Notes: generated by a model not told the origin, from the sequence alone. 64,000 nucleotides of DNA from Actinomycetota bacterium (GCA_016201065.1 JACQDL010000031.1:142580-206579), one strand, 5' to 3'; shown: positions 18,965 to 28,126, counted from the first letter of the stretch. A program made the numbers and translations.

Positions 18965-19516
18965 ATGGTTGACGGCGGCGAGCAGGCCACACAGCACGTG
19001 ACGCGCGTGCGGGAGATCTTGCCGCGATCTGCCTCGATCATCGAGGCGTTCCGCGACACCAGCAGCAGAGACCATCCCGGCCAGCTCGTCCTCGACACGG
19101 CGAACGATCTGGCAACCCAACACGAGCAGCAGTGGCAGGCCGAGGATGTCAGCCGCGCTTCCGGCGTGTCCGCCGAAGCCATTGCCGAGAGCAAGCGGCT
19201 CATCGACGACCTCAACGCCAAACGTGTCGCCCTGGTGGAACGAATCGACGACTGGGTGGCGACCCAGGTCCACAGCGGCGCGGACGCCTCCCTGCACACC
19301 GAGACCCTCGGCTCGGTCGTTGACCGCCTGGCGATCGCGTGGGTCCGTGCGAACAGCCTGATCAACACCAACGACGCCCGCGATCGAGCCCGCTTGGCTC
19401 TGCGGCAGCTCGCCGAGCTGGCCGGCGCCTACGACGACCTGATTCGTGATGTCGCCACCGGTCACCGACGACTCCCGGCGTGGCGGCCCCTGAAGACCTA
19501 CCGGAGCGCATCGTGA
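18965..19516 (+). CDS. DUF4254 family protein
   Basis: 183 residues from ATG 18965 with GGGGAGG upstream. The pattern with NDLATQHEQQWQAED, then ESKRLIDDLNAKRVALVERIDDW, matches DUF4254, an all-helical family of unknown function that often lies beside GT9 (heptosyltransferase-like) glycosyltransferases; one is encoded three genes downstream. First gene of an eight-gene plus-strand operon in which nearly every junction overlaps. Stop overlaps the next GTG (GTGA). Confidence 0.75.
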   Translation: MVDGGEQATQHVTRVREILPRSASIIEAFRDTSSRDHPGQLVLDTANDLATQHEQQWQAEDVSRASGVSAEAIAESKRLIDDLNAKRVALVERIDDWVATQVHSGADASLHTETLGSVVDRLAIAWVRANSLINTNDARDRARLALRQLAELAGAYDDLIRDVATGHRRLPAWRPLKTYRSAS

Positions 19517-21396
19517 CCGCAGACGCACACCAACACCTGTCGGTGTCGCTCAACGGCGTCGACAACGTCGGGAAGACCACGCAACTCGCCTGGCTCCACC
19601 GTGGGATGCCCGACGCCCACCTCGTAGGCACGGTGGATGCCTGGGATTCCCGATGGCACGATGTCGCTGCGGGCGACTTCGCCCACTGGTGGTTCGTCGG
19701 CTCCACCACAGCCGAGCACGTCGGCCTGATGCTGGGCAGCCACGTCGCCCGCCGCACCGCGAGCGGACCTCTAGCACTGGAGGACCGCGGCTTGCCCATG
19801 CTCCGGGCGACCTGCGCCGCCACCGCCGCGCTCAAGGACGGACTGTCCCCGACAAAGGCTCTCCGGCTCGTGGACCGCCTCGCGGCCGATCTCCCGGCCG
19901 CCGCACCTCGGCACGAGGTCCACGTGCTGTTACGCCGGTCTGGTGACCCCGCGCGGGAAGCGGCCGAGGCGCTGCGGCGCGAGCCAAGACCGGCCAACGA
20001 ACGGTACGCCGCCTATCAGCGCACGCTCGCGGAGGTCCTGTCCGTCCAGGTTGAACGCGGGGACTACCACGCCGTGCTCGACCTCGGTGACGCCCCGATC
20101 CTGGATGTCCAGCGAACGCTCCGTAGCCACCTGGCTGACGCGGGTGTCAACGTGGAACCGCTGCCGAAGGACGTGTTGGACCGGCTGTGGGTGCTGGGCG
20201 GCATGTCCGAGAGCGGCAAGAGCACAGTCGGCGAACTGTTGCGCGACGAGCACGGCGTGACCAGGTTGAAGATCGGCTACCTGGTGGAGGTCGCCGCCAT
20301 GCGGGCTGGAATCGCCGACCCGTACGAGCGCTGGTCGGAGCGGGAGCAGGCGGAGCGGCTTACCGAGGAAGTTCTGCGGTTCGCCGAGACGACCAAGGCA
20401 CGCACGATCAGTCTGGAAAGCGCCCACCGCTTCGAGGCGACCGCGCACCTGAAACGGGTCTGGGGTGACCGCTGCCAAGTTGTGTACGTCGATGCGGACA
20501 CGACCGTCCGGGCGAGTCGCGCAGTGGAGAGCGAGTCCCGGTTGCGTGGCCGCGACGCGACCAAGCGCGAACGCGGCGCGGACGGGATCGCCGAGATCGC
20601 CGATCACCTCGTCGACAACTCCGGGTCGCTGGGCGCACTCAAGCTTGCCGTCAGCCGAATCGCGTCGACTGTGGACCTGCCCAGGGTGACGCTTCACGCG
20701 AGTGGGCCGGTGACACAGAGCGGATGGTTGGGACAGGCCACCGACCACGTGTGCGACGAGCAGGTCGCGCTCGTGCTCGCAACCGGCAGCACGGGGACCA
20801 CGAGCTGGCGGGACGGGTGGAGCGATCTTGACCTGCTCGTGGTTCGTGACACCGCACCCGCCGCATGGCTGCGGGACGTGGCGGGCACCCTTCCCGCGCC
20901 CGATGGGATCAAGGTCGGCCTCAGCGTCTTCACCACCGCCGATATCGACACGCTGCGGGTGCCACCGCGCGTCGTGCAGTCGCTGCGCCGCGCCGCCCAG
21001 GGGGTCGGCGTGCTCTACCGGAGAGCGGGCCATCTGCTGCCGGTGCCGGCCGCCGCACACGGCGATCGCACCAGCCGTGGCGAGCTGGGACTCGTGCTGA
21101 TGACCACCCGCCGCCTCCTCGCCACCGATCAGCCGGACGTGCGTGCCGTGCACAAGCACCTGGTGCTCCTCGCCAAGATCGTGCTGCGCGCCGACGGACA
21201 CGACCTCCACGACGCCGATGACGTGCTCGCCGCGTTCCGCGAGTTTCACCCAGCCGCCCAATGCGCACCGCCTGAGCTGTCCGACCTCATCCGTCGCCCC
21301 AACGATCCGGTCCTGCGCGGACAACTCGCCGACGCGACGGACCGACTGTTGACCTACCTCGACCGACTCGACCACACCGTGAGGACCAGCGAATGA
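19513..21396 (+). CDS. Fusion: TMK-like kinase, second P-loop kinase, nucleotidyltransferase
   Basis: 627 residues from GTG 19513 (GTGA overlap, GGAG upstream). Three parts can be seen. Residues about 1-215: thymidylate-kinase-like with P-loop GVDNVGKTT. Residues about 222-395: a second P-loop domain, GGMSESGKST, followed by helices and an R-rich lid. Residues about 410-625: a nucleotidyltransferase-fold part with GSTGTTSW then SDLDLLVV (GS and DxD metal motif) and a helical C-terminus. Substrates unknown; a small phosphorylated metabolite is likely. Such a three-part protein is unusual. Confidence 0.75.
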   Translation: MTADAHQHLSVSLNGVDNVGKTTQLAWLHRGMPDAHLVGTVDAWDSRWHDVAAGDFAHWWFVGSTTAEHVGLMLGSHVARRTASGPLALEDRGLPMLRATCAATAALKDGLSPTKALRLVDRLAADLPAAAPRHEVHVLLRRSGDPAREAAEALRREPRPANERYAAYQRTLAEVLSVQVERGDYHAVLDLGDAPILDVQRTLRSHLADAGVNVEPLPKDVLDRLWVLGGMSESGKSTVGELLRDEHGVTRLKIGYLVEVAAMRAGIADPYERWSEREQAERLTEEVLRFAETTKARTISLESAHRFEATAHLKRVWGDRCQVVYVDADTTVRASRAVESESRLRGRDATKRERGADGIAEIADHLVDNSGSLGALKLAVSRIASTVDLPRVTLHASGPVTQSGWLGQATDHVCDEQVALVLATGSTGTTSWRDGWSDLDLLVVRDTAPAAWLRDVAGTLPAPDGIKVGLSVFTTADIDTLRVPPRVVQSLRRAAQGVGVLYRRAGHLLPVPAAAHGDRTSRGELGLVLMTTRRLLATDQPDVRAVHKHLVLLAKIVLRADGHDLHDADDVLAAFREFHPAAQCAPPELSDLIRRPNDPVLRGQLADATDRLLTYLDRLDHTVRTSE

Positions 21397-21950
21397 CCAC
21401 CATTCCCGAAGACCTCGCCTACCAGGCCCGGCGCATCCGCCGTCTCGGCGTGCCCCCGCAGACTCGGGAGGTCCGGATCGTCCACGAGCTGGACGGCATC
21501 CTCGACCAGGTCCAGCCCGCGACATTGCTGCAGACCGGTAGCGCGCTGTGGGAGGTATGGTCGCGCCACCCGGAGTTCACGACCCCTGACGTGCTGCTCG
21601 GATTGGACGCGGGCGGCATCCTGCCCACCGTCGCCGTGGCACTGGCCAGCAATCTGCCGTACCGCCTGGCCTGGAAGCTCGACCTCGACCTGCCCGACAA
21701 GCGGCACTTCACCGAACCCCATGCCCGCCGTACCGAGGTCTTCACCTACGGCGACATCACGGGAACCCGAGTGCTCATCGTCGATGACGAGATCACCACC
21801 GGGAACACGCTGGCCAGCCTGGTCACGGTGCTCCGTGACCAGGCCGTGGAGGTGACCGGCATCGCGTGCCTGATCGAGGACACCACCGGCAACGCCCGTC
21901 CACTGCTGGAATCGCTCGGAGTACCGCTGTGCACCCTCACGCGACTGTGA
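21393..21950 (+). CDS. Phosphoribosyltransferase
   Basis: 185 residues, ATGA overlap with the fusion gene. The PRPP-binding motif is VLIVDDEITTGNTL (about residues 125-138), and LLGLDAGGILPTVAVA is the type I PRTase loop region. The closest general type is adenine/orotate PRTase. It would join a base to ribose-5-phosphate from PRPP or run the reverse reaction. The next gene overlaps by GTGA. Together with the kinases and glycosyltransferase it points to a nucleoside-type product; which base it uses is not evident. Confidence 0.82.
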   Translation: MTTIPEDLAYQARRIRRLGVPPQTREVRIVHELDGILDQVQPATLLQTGSALWEVWSRHPEFTTPDVLLGLDAGGILPTVAVALASNLPYRLAWKLDLDLPDKRHFTEPHARRTEVFTYGDITGTRVLIVDDEITTGNTLASLVTVLRDQAVEVTGIACLIEDTTGNARPLLESLGVPLCTLTRL

Positions 21951-23014
21951 GCCCGTGGACGATCGAGCCGGTGACGCTGCAACGCGGCGGACCGGTCATC
22001 GTCCCCCGCCAGCACGCACCCCTGGCCCGCGCGCTGCCCTTCCGGCGCGCGGCCGGGGAACTCCCCTACTACACCGGCGGCGCGGGCGTCATCGGCCAAC
22101 GCGGCTGGTCGGTGGCCCTCGGCGACCGTGGCCTCGGAGATGTCCTGCTCGCGCTCGGACTCGTTCAGGCCCTCGCCGACGGGACGGGTCGTGACGCCGA
22201 ACTCCACTACGAGGGACCACGCCCACGCCTGATGCAACGCTGCCGGCTGCCGTTGAGCACGAGCCACACCGAAGGCCCGCACACCGTCTGCACCGTGCAC
22301 GGCAAGGGGTTCACCTTCCACGCGATCCCCGAACGACCCCAAGCGTTGTTGGACATCCTGGACGACGAACTCGTCGAGGTCCACGCCGCTCTGCCGATGC
22401 GGTACTACCTCGCCGCGGAACAGGCCCTCGGCGTCCGGCTCCCTGCCGACCGCGCGCCGCTCCCGACCTTCAGATCAAGTGAGCAGGCACGACGGTTCCA
22501 CGTCGTGTTCGTCTCGGCAACCAGTTGGCCAAGCCGGAAGGACTACGGCGCAAGCGGTTTCGCCCGCATCGCGGCCGTCGTCGCCCAGCGTTTCCCGGCG
22601 CCGTGGACGTTTACCTTGATCACCAGTAGCGATGCCGAGGCGATGACCTTCGACGGCATCGAGGTTCTGGCCGGGCTGGATGCCGTGGACTGCCTGGACG
22701 TGGTCGCGTCGGCCGAGGTCGTGATCGGCAACGACACGGGTTTGACCCATCTGGCCGCGCTCACCGAACGCCCGGACGGAACCGGCCCGCACGTCATCGG
22801 GCTCTACGGTCGCCACGCCCATACCAAGTGGACCACCGGGACCGCACGTCACCACGCCATCGCCACCACGTTCTCCCAGATGTTGGCCCTCGCCGACCGC
22901 TGCCCGGTGCGCGACCAACTGGACGACGCGCTGTGGTCACAGTCGGCGAGTCTCGCCGACATCCCGGCCGAGCTCATCGCCGAGTTCGCGAACGACCTCG
23001 CCGGTTGGTGGTGA
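21947..23014 (+). CDS. Glycosyltransferase family 9-like protein
   Basis: 355 residues from GTG 21947 (GTGA overlap). The N-terminal Gly-rich loop LGDRGLGDVLLALGLVQAL and the C-terminal VVIGNDTGLTHLAAL motif are those of GT9/ADP-heptose:LPS heptosyltransferases (GT-B fold). Actinomycetes make no LPS, so an activated sugar transfer to another acceptor is likely. Its co-occurrence with DUF4254 fits other bacterial clusters. Stop is six bases before the next gene. Confidence 0.8.
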   Translation: MSPWTIEPVTLQRGGPVIVPRQHAPLARALPFRRAAGELPYYTGGAGVIGQRGWSVALGDRGLGDVLLALGLVQALADGTGRDAELHYEGPRPRLMQRCRLPLSTSHTEGPHTVCTVHGKGFTFHAIPERPQALLDILDDELVEVHAALPMRYYLAAEQALGVRLPADRAPLPTFRSSEQARRFHVVFVSATSWPSRKDYGASGFARIAAVVAQRFPAPWTFTLITSSDAEAMTFDGIEVLAGLDAVDCLDVVASAEVVIGNDTGLTHLAALTERPDGTGPHVIGLYGRHAHTKWTTGTARHHAIATTFSQMLALADRCPVRDQLDDALWSQSASLADIPAELIAEFANDLAGWW

Positions 23015-23020
23015 CTGCCC

Positions 23021-24157
23021 ATGCTGAGGATCACCAACCACCGACGCTTCACGGCCAACCACACCTGGTACGTCGACTGGGCCGAACACGCGCTGTTCGT
23101 CAAGGCCAACCCGAACCGTGACGAAGCCAACGCCGAATGCGCAGGACACGCCCGCATCCGCGAGTCCTACCCCGTATCGAGGCTGCGGGGCGCGCGACGG
23201 ATTGCCCGCTGGACAGTGCTCGCCTACGACCGGTGGCCGCACCTCGGCAACGACAGCGGACTGCTGCTCGACGAGATCACCCACGCCGACCTCACGGGCG
23301 ACTTGGCGCGACTCGACACCTGCCTGACCGCCGTGTTCCGCCACTACCAGCACGTCATCGGCAGCACCCTTCAGCCCACGACCAACGGGGAGACGATCAG
23401 CAAGCTCTACGGCGACCGCGCCGCTCCCGACGGCCGTCTCGACCAGTACTACAGACCCAACGCACCGTGGCCGATCACCCATGGAACCCGGAGAGTCCGC
23501 CCACAGGATCTGGCAGACATACGACTGGTCGTCAACGGCCGCGAGCACGCCGTTGACTTCGCCGAACTGATGACCGGGCTGCGGGTCCACTTCGCCCGCC
23601 ACAGCCCGGTCTGGGCGGCCATCACCCAGGGCGATCCCACCGACATCAACATCGGCTGGTCACCCACAGGCGGACCGGTGTGGTTCGACTACGACACCGG
23701 AGGACTCAACGCCCTACCCGGCGAGTTTGCATGTTTCCTGCTCTACCAACGCCTCCACGGCGCGTGGCTCACCCCGCACTACAACCGCGCCGCGTTCGGC
23801 GATCACCCTTCCGCGCTCGCCCCGGCGACCCTCGCCGATCCCGTCGCCCACGTTGAGGACGCTCGCTCGTCGCTGGTGATCGACTATCGGCACACACCCA
23901 GCCCGGCCCGCCGACATGTCCTGCGCCGCTACCTCGACGAGATCGTCCGGCCCATCGCGCGCCATCTCGGCATCGATGACCTGATGGCGTGGCTGCGTCC
24001 CTACCTGGTGATGCGGCTGCTCGCCGTCTACCACCTCGCCGACCTCGAACCCCGCGACACCGCCCTGTCGCTGGCCCTACTCGCCCAAGCACTGCACCCG
24101 GACACCACGCTGCCGCACTTCCTCGCCCTCACACCAGCAGATGCGGAGGTCAACTGA
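23021..24157 (+). CDS. APH-fold phosphotransferase
   Basis: 378 residues, ATG 23021. The aminoglycoside phosphotransferase/choline kinase fold is suggested by the catalytic loop QGDPTDINIGW (about residues 203-213, in place of HGDxxxxN) and FDYDTGG (metal-binding Asp). The catalytic His of HGD is Gln here, so activity is plausible but not certain. Likely phosphorylates a hydroxyl on a pathway intermediate. Second member of this fold in the window; the other is at 46805. Confidence 0.7.
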   Translation: MLRITNHRRFTANHTWYVDWAEHALFVKANPNRDEANAECAGHARIRESYPVSRLRGARRIARWTVLAYDRWPHLGNDSGLLLDEITHADLTGDLARLDTCLTAVFRHYQHVIGSTLQPTTNGETISKLYGDRAAPDGRLDQYYRPNAPWPITHGTRRVRPQDLADIRLVVNGREHAVDFAELMTGLRVHFARHSPVWAAITQGDPTDINIGWSPTGGPVWFDYDTGGLNALPGEFACFLLYQRLHGAWLTPHYNRAAFGDHPSALAPATLADPVAHVEDARSSLVIDYRHTPSPARRHVLRRYLDEIVRPIARHLGIDDLMAWLRPYLVMRLLAVYHLADLEPRDTALSLALLAQALHPDTTLPHFLALTPADAEVN

Positions 24158-24159
24158 CC

Positions 24160-24906
24160 GTGACGCGTCCCGTCGCCATCGTCACCGGAGCCGGTTCTGG
24201 CATCGGCGCGGCGATCGCCGCGCGCCTCGCCGACCGCTACGACCTCATCCTCACCCACCTCCACGACGACCCGGATCTGCACACTGCGCTCGCCACGGTC
24301 GAACAACGCGGTGCTGCGACAGCGGCGATCACAGGCGATCTCACCGATCCGATGACGATCGACACGCTCGCACATGAGGTCCAGCACGCCGCCGACCGGC
24401 TCGAAGTCCTCGTGTCCAACGCCGGTGCCTATCCGCGTATCCCCTGGACCAGCCTCGACCTGGACACCTTCCGCGCGCAGATCGAGGTCAATCTCGTCAC
24501 TCACGCGGCTTGTGCCCAGCTCGTCACGCCGTCCCTCACGGCGCGCGGCCACGGCCGCATCATCACCGTGTCCTCGGTACTCACCCAACTCGGCCGCGTC
24601 GACCTTGCCGCCTACATCGCGGCCAAGAGCGGTCTGGAAGGACTCGTGCGCGCCCTGGCCCGAGAACTCGGACCACACGGCATCACCGTCAACTGCGTCC
24701 GCGCGGGCTCTATCGAAGTACCCGCCGAACACGCCGTCGTCCCCGACCACGACGCGATGAACACCCGACAACTCGACCGGCAATGTGTCAAGCGCCGGGG
24801 GCACCCCGACGACATCGCCGCCGCCGTCGACTTCCTCGCCTCCCGCGACGCGGGGTTCATCACCGGCCAATGCCTCACCATCGACGGGGGCTGGTGCATG
24901 ACATGA
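24160..24906 (+). CDS. Short-chain dehydrogenase/reductase
   Basis: 248 residues from GTG 24160, with GCGGAGG upstream. Classical SDR: cofactor motif TGAGSGIG at residues 8-15, NAG at about 86, catalytic Ser in VSSVLTQ and YIAAK (Tyr and Lys), and the C-terminal TGQCLTIDGGW. Oxidises or reduces an alcohol or ketone with NAD(P). Stop overlaps the next ATG. Confidence 0.9.
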   Translation: MTRPVAIVTGAGSGIGAAIAARLADRYDLILTHLHDDPDLHTALATVEQRGAATAAITGDLTDPMTIDTLAHEVQHAADRLEVLVSNAGAYPRIPWTSLDLDTFRAQIEVNLVTHAACAQLVTPSLTARGHGRIITVSSVLTQLGRVDLAAYIAAKSGLEGLVRALARELGPHGITVNCVRAGSIEVPAEHAVVPDHDAMNTRQLDRQCVKRRGHPDDIAAAVDFLASRDAGFITGQCLTIDGGWCMT

Positions 24907-25499
24907 CCCCCGCCGCGCTCTGGATGCGCCACGGCACCTGCGACGACGGGCTCTGCCGCCCCGGCGCCCACGCCCGTCCCGGCAGCCCACTCACCATCGC
25001 AGGCATTGTCGAAGCCGACCTGACCGCCCGCGAACTGAAAAAGTATCGCTGGCAACCAGCGCTCGTAGCGCCCAGCCCACTGCGGCGGGCCCGACAAACC
25101 GCCACCATCGCCGCCAGCGCGCTGGACACCCGAATCGCCGAACCGATCAGCGCGTTCGCCGAATGGCGAGCCCCGCACTACGTCCTGGGCCTCGCCCCCA
25201 GCCAATACCCACCCGACTACACCACTTGGCGGCAACAGCGCGCTGACAACCCGGACAGCGCCCTGCCCGGAGGGGAAAGCCTCCGCGCGTTCACCGAACG
25301 CGCACTCGAAGCCGCAACCATCGCCGGTGACCTCGCCACCGAGCACGGCCCGGTGCTGATCGTGTCCCACCGGCTGCTCATCGGCGCCGTCGCCGCCCTG
25401 CACCACGGCTACCGCCACCCCGCCGACATCTTCGACTACGCCAGCGACTTCCGCCTCGCCCCCGCCCAGCTGTGGGCACCGCCCAGGGAGCCCACGTGA
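24903..25499 (+). CDS. Histidine phosphatase superfamily protein
   Basis: 198 residues, ATGA overlap. Catalytic MRHGT at residues 8-12, SPLRRARQTA with the second Arg, GGESLRAFTERA, and VSHRLLIGAV holding the second His. This is the phosphoglycerate-mutase/phosphatase fold; GGES favours phosphatase-type members. Would remove a phosphate added by the operon kinases. Next gene overlaps by GTGA. Confidence 0.87.
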   Translation: MTPAALWMRHGTCDDGLCRPGAHARPGSPLTIAGIVEADLTARELKKYRWQPALVAPSPLRRARQTATIAASALDTRIAEPISAFAEWRAPHYVLGLAPSQYPPDYTTWRQQRADNPDSALPGGESLRAFTERALEAATIAGDLATEHGPVLIVSHRLLIGAVAALHHGYRHPADIFDYASDFRLAPAQLWAPPREPT

Positions 25500-26263
25500 T
25501 CAACGATCAAGCCGACGACCGGATCTTGCCGTACGAATCGGACCACGAGCGAACCGTCCGCCACCGCCTCGCCGACCTGCTGGCCGACACCCCCATCCCG
25601 CACGAGGAACTGGTTGACAACTTGGCCCTGTACCTGCGCAGGCAGCCGCTGACCGACCTGCTCTCCCTGGACGAGCTCTACCGGATGATCCTCGACGTGC
25701 CTGGAGTGATCATGGAGTTCGGCGTGCACCGCGGACGCCACCTCGCCGCGCTCACCGCACTGCGCGGCGTGCACGAGCCGTACAACCCGCACCGCCGGAT
25801 CATCGGCTTCGACACCTTCACCGGCTTCCCCGACGTCACCGACATCGACACGACGAGCCCCAGCGCCGTCACCGGCCGGTTCGCCCTCACCGACGGCTAC
25901 CCACAGCACCTGCGCGACGTACTCGACGCCCACGAGCAGGGCGAACACCTCGGCCACATCCGGCGCACCCTGATCGTCCAAGGCGACGTGCGCGAAACTC
26001 TCCCGCGCTACCTGACGGACAACCGACACACCATCATCGCCCTGGCCTACTTCGACCTCGACCTCTACGAACCCACCCGCGACACCATCGACGCCATCCG
26101 GCCGTACCTCACCAAGGGCAGTGTGCTCGCCTTCGACGAACTCGCCCACGCCAAGTGGCCAGGTGAAACCGCAGCCCTGCGCGACACCCTCGGCACCGGC
26201 CACGGCACGCTGCGCACGCTGCCCGGCCGCGCCACGCCAACGTACCTGCGGTGGGGCACGTAG
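25496..26263 (+). CDS. TylF/MycF-type O-methyltransferase
   Basis: 255 residues from GTG 25496. SAM-binding motif MEFGVHRGRHLAAL (about residue 75), IIGFDTFTGFPDV, then IVQGDVRETLP and AYFDLDLYEPT, where the Asp residues bind Mg. These are features of the macrocin O-methyltransferase family, which methylates sugar hydroxyls in natural products. Last gene of the rightward operon; it converges on the NUDIX gene with seven bases between. Supports a glycosylated, methylated end product. Confidence 0.87.
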   Translation: MINDQADDRILPYESDHERTVRHRLADLLADTPIPHEELVDNLALYLRRQPLTDLLSLDELYRMILDVPGVIMEFGVHRGRHLAALTALRGVHEPYNPHRRIIGFDTFTGFPDVTDIDTTSPSAVTGRFALTDGYPQHLRDVLDAHEQGEHLGHIRRTLIVQGDVRETLPRYLTDNRHTIIALAYFDLDLYEPTRDTIDAIRPYLTKGSVLAFDELAHAKWPGETAALRDTLGTGHGTLRTLPGRATPTYLRWGT

Positions 26264-26270
26264 CCGCAGC

Positions 26271-26747
26271 TCAGCCGACCGCGCCCGCCTCGACCAGCAG
26301 AGCCCCCCGATTGGCCAGGATGAACTCCTTCAACGCGGTCGGCTTCAAGTCGATCGACGCGAGATCGTCTCCCCGAAGGTCAACCCGGTCCAGGTCATAT
26401 CCGCCGCGCGACGGGTCGCTGAACTCCGGGCCGCTCCGGGCCGACTCGTCCAGGCTGGCCAGCCGCGCCACAAAGAAATGCTGCACAGCGACCCCACCGT
26501 CCGACGGCGAGCTGAACAGGAACACCTGCGAGGCATCCGTGGCCTTCGCACCCAGTTCCTCCGCCAACTCCCGGTACAGAGCCACCTCCACCGAGGCGTC
26601 AGTGTCCTCGACACCGCCACCGGGGGCGGTCCAGTACGGCTCCTGCCCCGGCTTGGTCCGCTTAATCAACACCAACCGGCCGAGATCGTCGATCAAGATC
26701 GCCCGGGCTGCACGCCGTCCCACTGCCACCGTCAACTGATCCGTCAC
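26271..26747 (-). CDS. NUDIX hydrolase
   Basis: 158 residues, ATG 26747. The Nudix box is GGGVEDTDASVEVALYRELAEELGA (G-x5-E-x7-RE-x-x-EE-x-G with the usual spacing). It hydrolyses nucleoside diphosphates linked to another group. Convergent with the methyltransferase gene; may act in the same pathway or as housecleaning of unusual nucleotides. A gap of 93 bases separates it from the next minus-strand gene. Confidence 0.9.
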   Translation of the reverse strand: MTDQLTVAVGRRAARAILIDDLGRLVLIKRTKPGQEPYWTAPGGGVEDTDASVEVALYRELAEELGAKATDASQVFLFSSPSDGGVAVQHFFVARLASLDESARSGPEFSDPSRGGYDLDRVDLRGDDLASIDLKPTALKEFILANRGALLVEAGAVG

Positions 26748-26840
26748 GTCACAAGCTTACGGCCCGCCGATTCGCCACAATCACGGCAGCCGCTTGATCG
26801 GCGACCGTCCATCACAGCCGAAAGAAGCGGCGGTGCCCCG

Positions 26841-27410
26841 CTACTTGCTGCGGTAGGGCTTGTAGGGCAGCACGCGCGGTTCGCGGGGCGGCGCGACGAG
26901 GTTGTCGCCTGGCCAGAAGGGGCCTTCCGCGGAGAACCGCCGCACATGGCCGGCCAGCTCGTCCAGGTGCTCTCGCCGCTCGACCGGGCCGGCCTGGGAG
27001 CAGGAGCCGTCCGGGTGGTACATCTCGTGCACGGTGGTCGGGCCACCACCCACCAGGACGGCCGCGAGCTGCGGCAGGCCCACCGGCATCGCGTCGCAGC
27101 CCTGGTGACGGGCGATGTCCACTACCGCGTCGATGGCCCGTTCCCAGTCGGCGACCTGCGGCCACAAATGCCCGCCGCCCAACTCGAAGGTCAACGTGGA
27201 CAGCGGCACCACCTCGCCAGGTGTGCGGCCGGGAAACTCGGTCAGGCACCGGTACATCCGGCCACCGTCCGGCTGCGGCACCGCCGGGTGCAGCAAGGTC
27301 AGGGCGTGCACGATCGTCGTGTTGATCGGCACCGGGTGTTGCGGCGACTGGTACAGCTTGTGTACAGCGAGCAGATAGACGTCCTGGACCGTCACATGCT
27401 CCCCTTCCAT
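26841..27410 (-). CDS. Hypothetical protein
   Basis: 189 residues from ATG 27410, or 184 from GTG 27395, which has AGGGGAG three bases upstream; the choice is open. The much longer ORF to 27815 is Arg-rich upstream and is a shadow. Contains MYRCLTEFPG, LPQLAAVLVGGG, HEMYHPDGSCSQ and a basic end. No membrane segment and no family recognised. Follows a small gene on the same strand. Confidence 0.6.
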   Translation of the reverse strand: MEGEHVTVQDVYLLAVHKLYQSPQHPVPINTTIVHALTLLHPAVPQPDGGRMYRCLTEFPGRTPGEVVPLSTLTFELGGGHLWPQVADWERAIDAVVDIARHQGCDAMPVGLPQLAAVLVGGGPTTVHEMYHPDGSCSQAGPVERREHLDELAGHVRRFSAEGPFWPGDNLVAPPREPRVLPYKPYRSK

Positions 27411-27433
27411 CGCGGCTGAGGTGGGGCCGACCA

Positions 27434-27604
27434 TCAGGCGTACGGCTCTACGGAAATGTTGTACACGTGCCCTCGCCAGGACCGATCCACTGGCAGGACG
27501 CGGACGGCATACTTTTCGGTGGGCACGCCCAGCTCGTTCGCGCGGGCGAGCAGCGCGCGGATATCGCCCAAGGTCAGCACGTGTGCCGACAGTCGACGGC
27601 TCAT
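27434..27604 (-). CDS. Small hypothetical protein
   Basis: 56 residues from ATG 27604. The core LTLGDIRALLARANELGVPTEK and VYNISVEPY resembles a recurring type of small actinobacterial protein of unknown role. A GTG at 27713, overlapping the stop of the pseudogene upstream, starts another frame (RDRLLWVRCACTTLVAAYASYRHG) that could be a separate small gene or the N-terminal part of this one after a frameshift. Confidence 0.5.
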   Translation of the reverse strand: MSRRLSAHVLTLGDIRALLARANELGVPTEKYAVRVLPVDRSWRGHVYNISVEPYA

Positions 27605-27709
27605 CCGGATCGCGGCCGTGGCGGTAGGAGGCGTACGCCGCGACCAGCGTGGTGCAGGCGCACCGCACCCACAGTAAGCGGTCACGCCGGTCCGGGGTTG
27701 CCGTGGCGC

Positions 27710-28126
27710 TCACCGCAGCACACCTCCCGCCGCGCGTCGTCCGGGCCACCAGCGGCGGGTGTTGTCGGAGATCGCCCACACCACCCGGAACCCGGGCGCC
27801 GGAGCGGTCAGGCACGCCTCGACCAGGTGGGCCGCGTCCGGGGGCGCCAGCCAGGTCGCCAACGCCCGGGTATCGGGAGGCACCGGTGTGCAGGTGCCAA
27901 TCCGGAGTGCGATCACGTCCACGCCGTGGCGGTGGCGGTAGAGCGCTCCGCGTGCCTCACCGGCGGCTTTACTCCAGCCCGCCGGTCACGTCGTGATCGC
28001 CACGAGGTCGACCAGCCGCACCTGCCAGTCGGGGCGGCGCAGCAACGGCCGCAGCAGGCGCCCCATCAGGCCGGCCGCGCCGGTCACCAGCAGCCGGTGG
28101 TGGTTCTGGCGGTCGGGGTGGCCCAC
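27710..28126 (-). pseudogene. NAD-dependent epimerase (uronate dehydrogenase-like), internally deleted
   Basis: Two pieces of one gene in order. The 5' piece carries the Rossmann start LLVTGAAGLMGRLLRPLL and ends in a stop. The 3' piece carries WSKAAGEARGALY (the position of the catalytic YxxxK, with W in place of Y), then VIALRIGTC, TWLAPPDAAHL and AISDNTRRWW. Roughly 100 residues between them are missing, and the C-terminus is cut short. The pattern is closest to uronate dehydrogenase-like SDR proteins. Not functional. Confidence 0.75.

Noticed and set aside
27411-27815. N-terminal extension of the 26841 gene to 27815
   Set aside because: Arg-rich shadow of the small gene at 27434-27604 and of the epimerase remnant.
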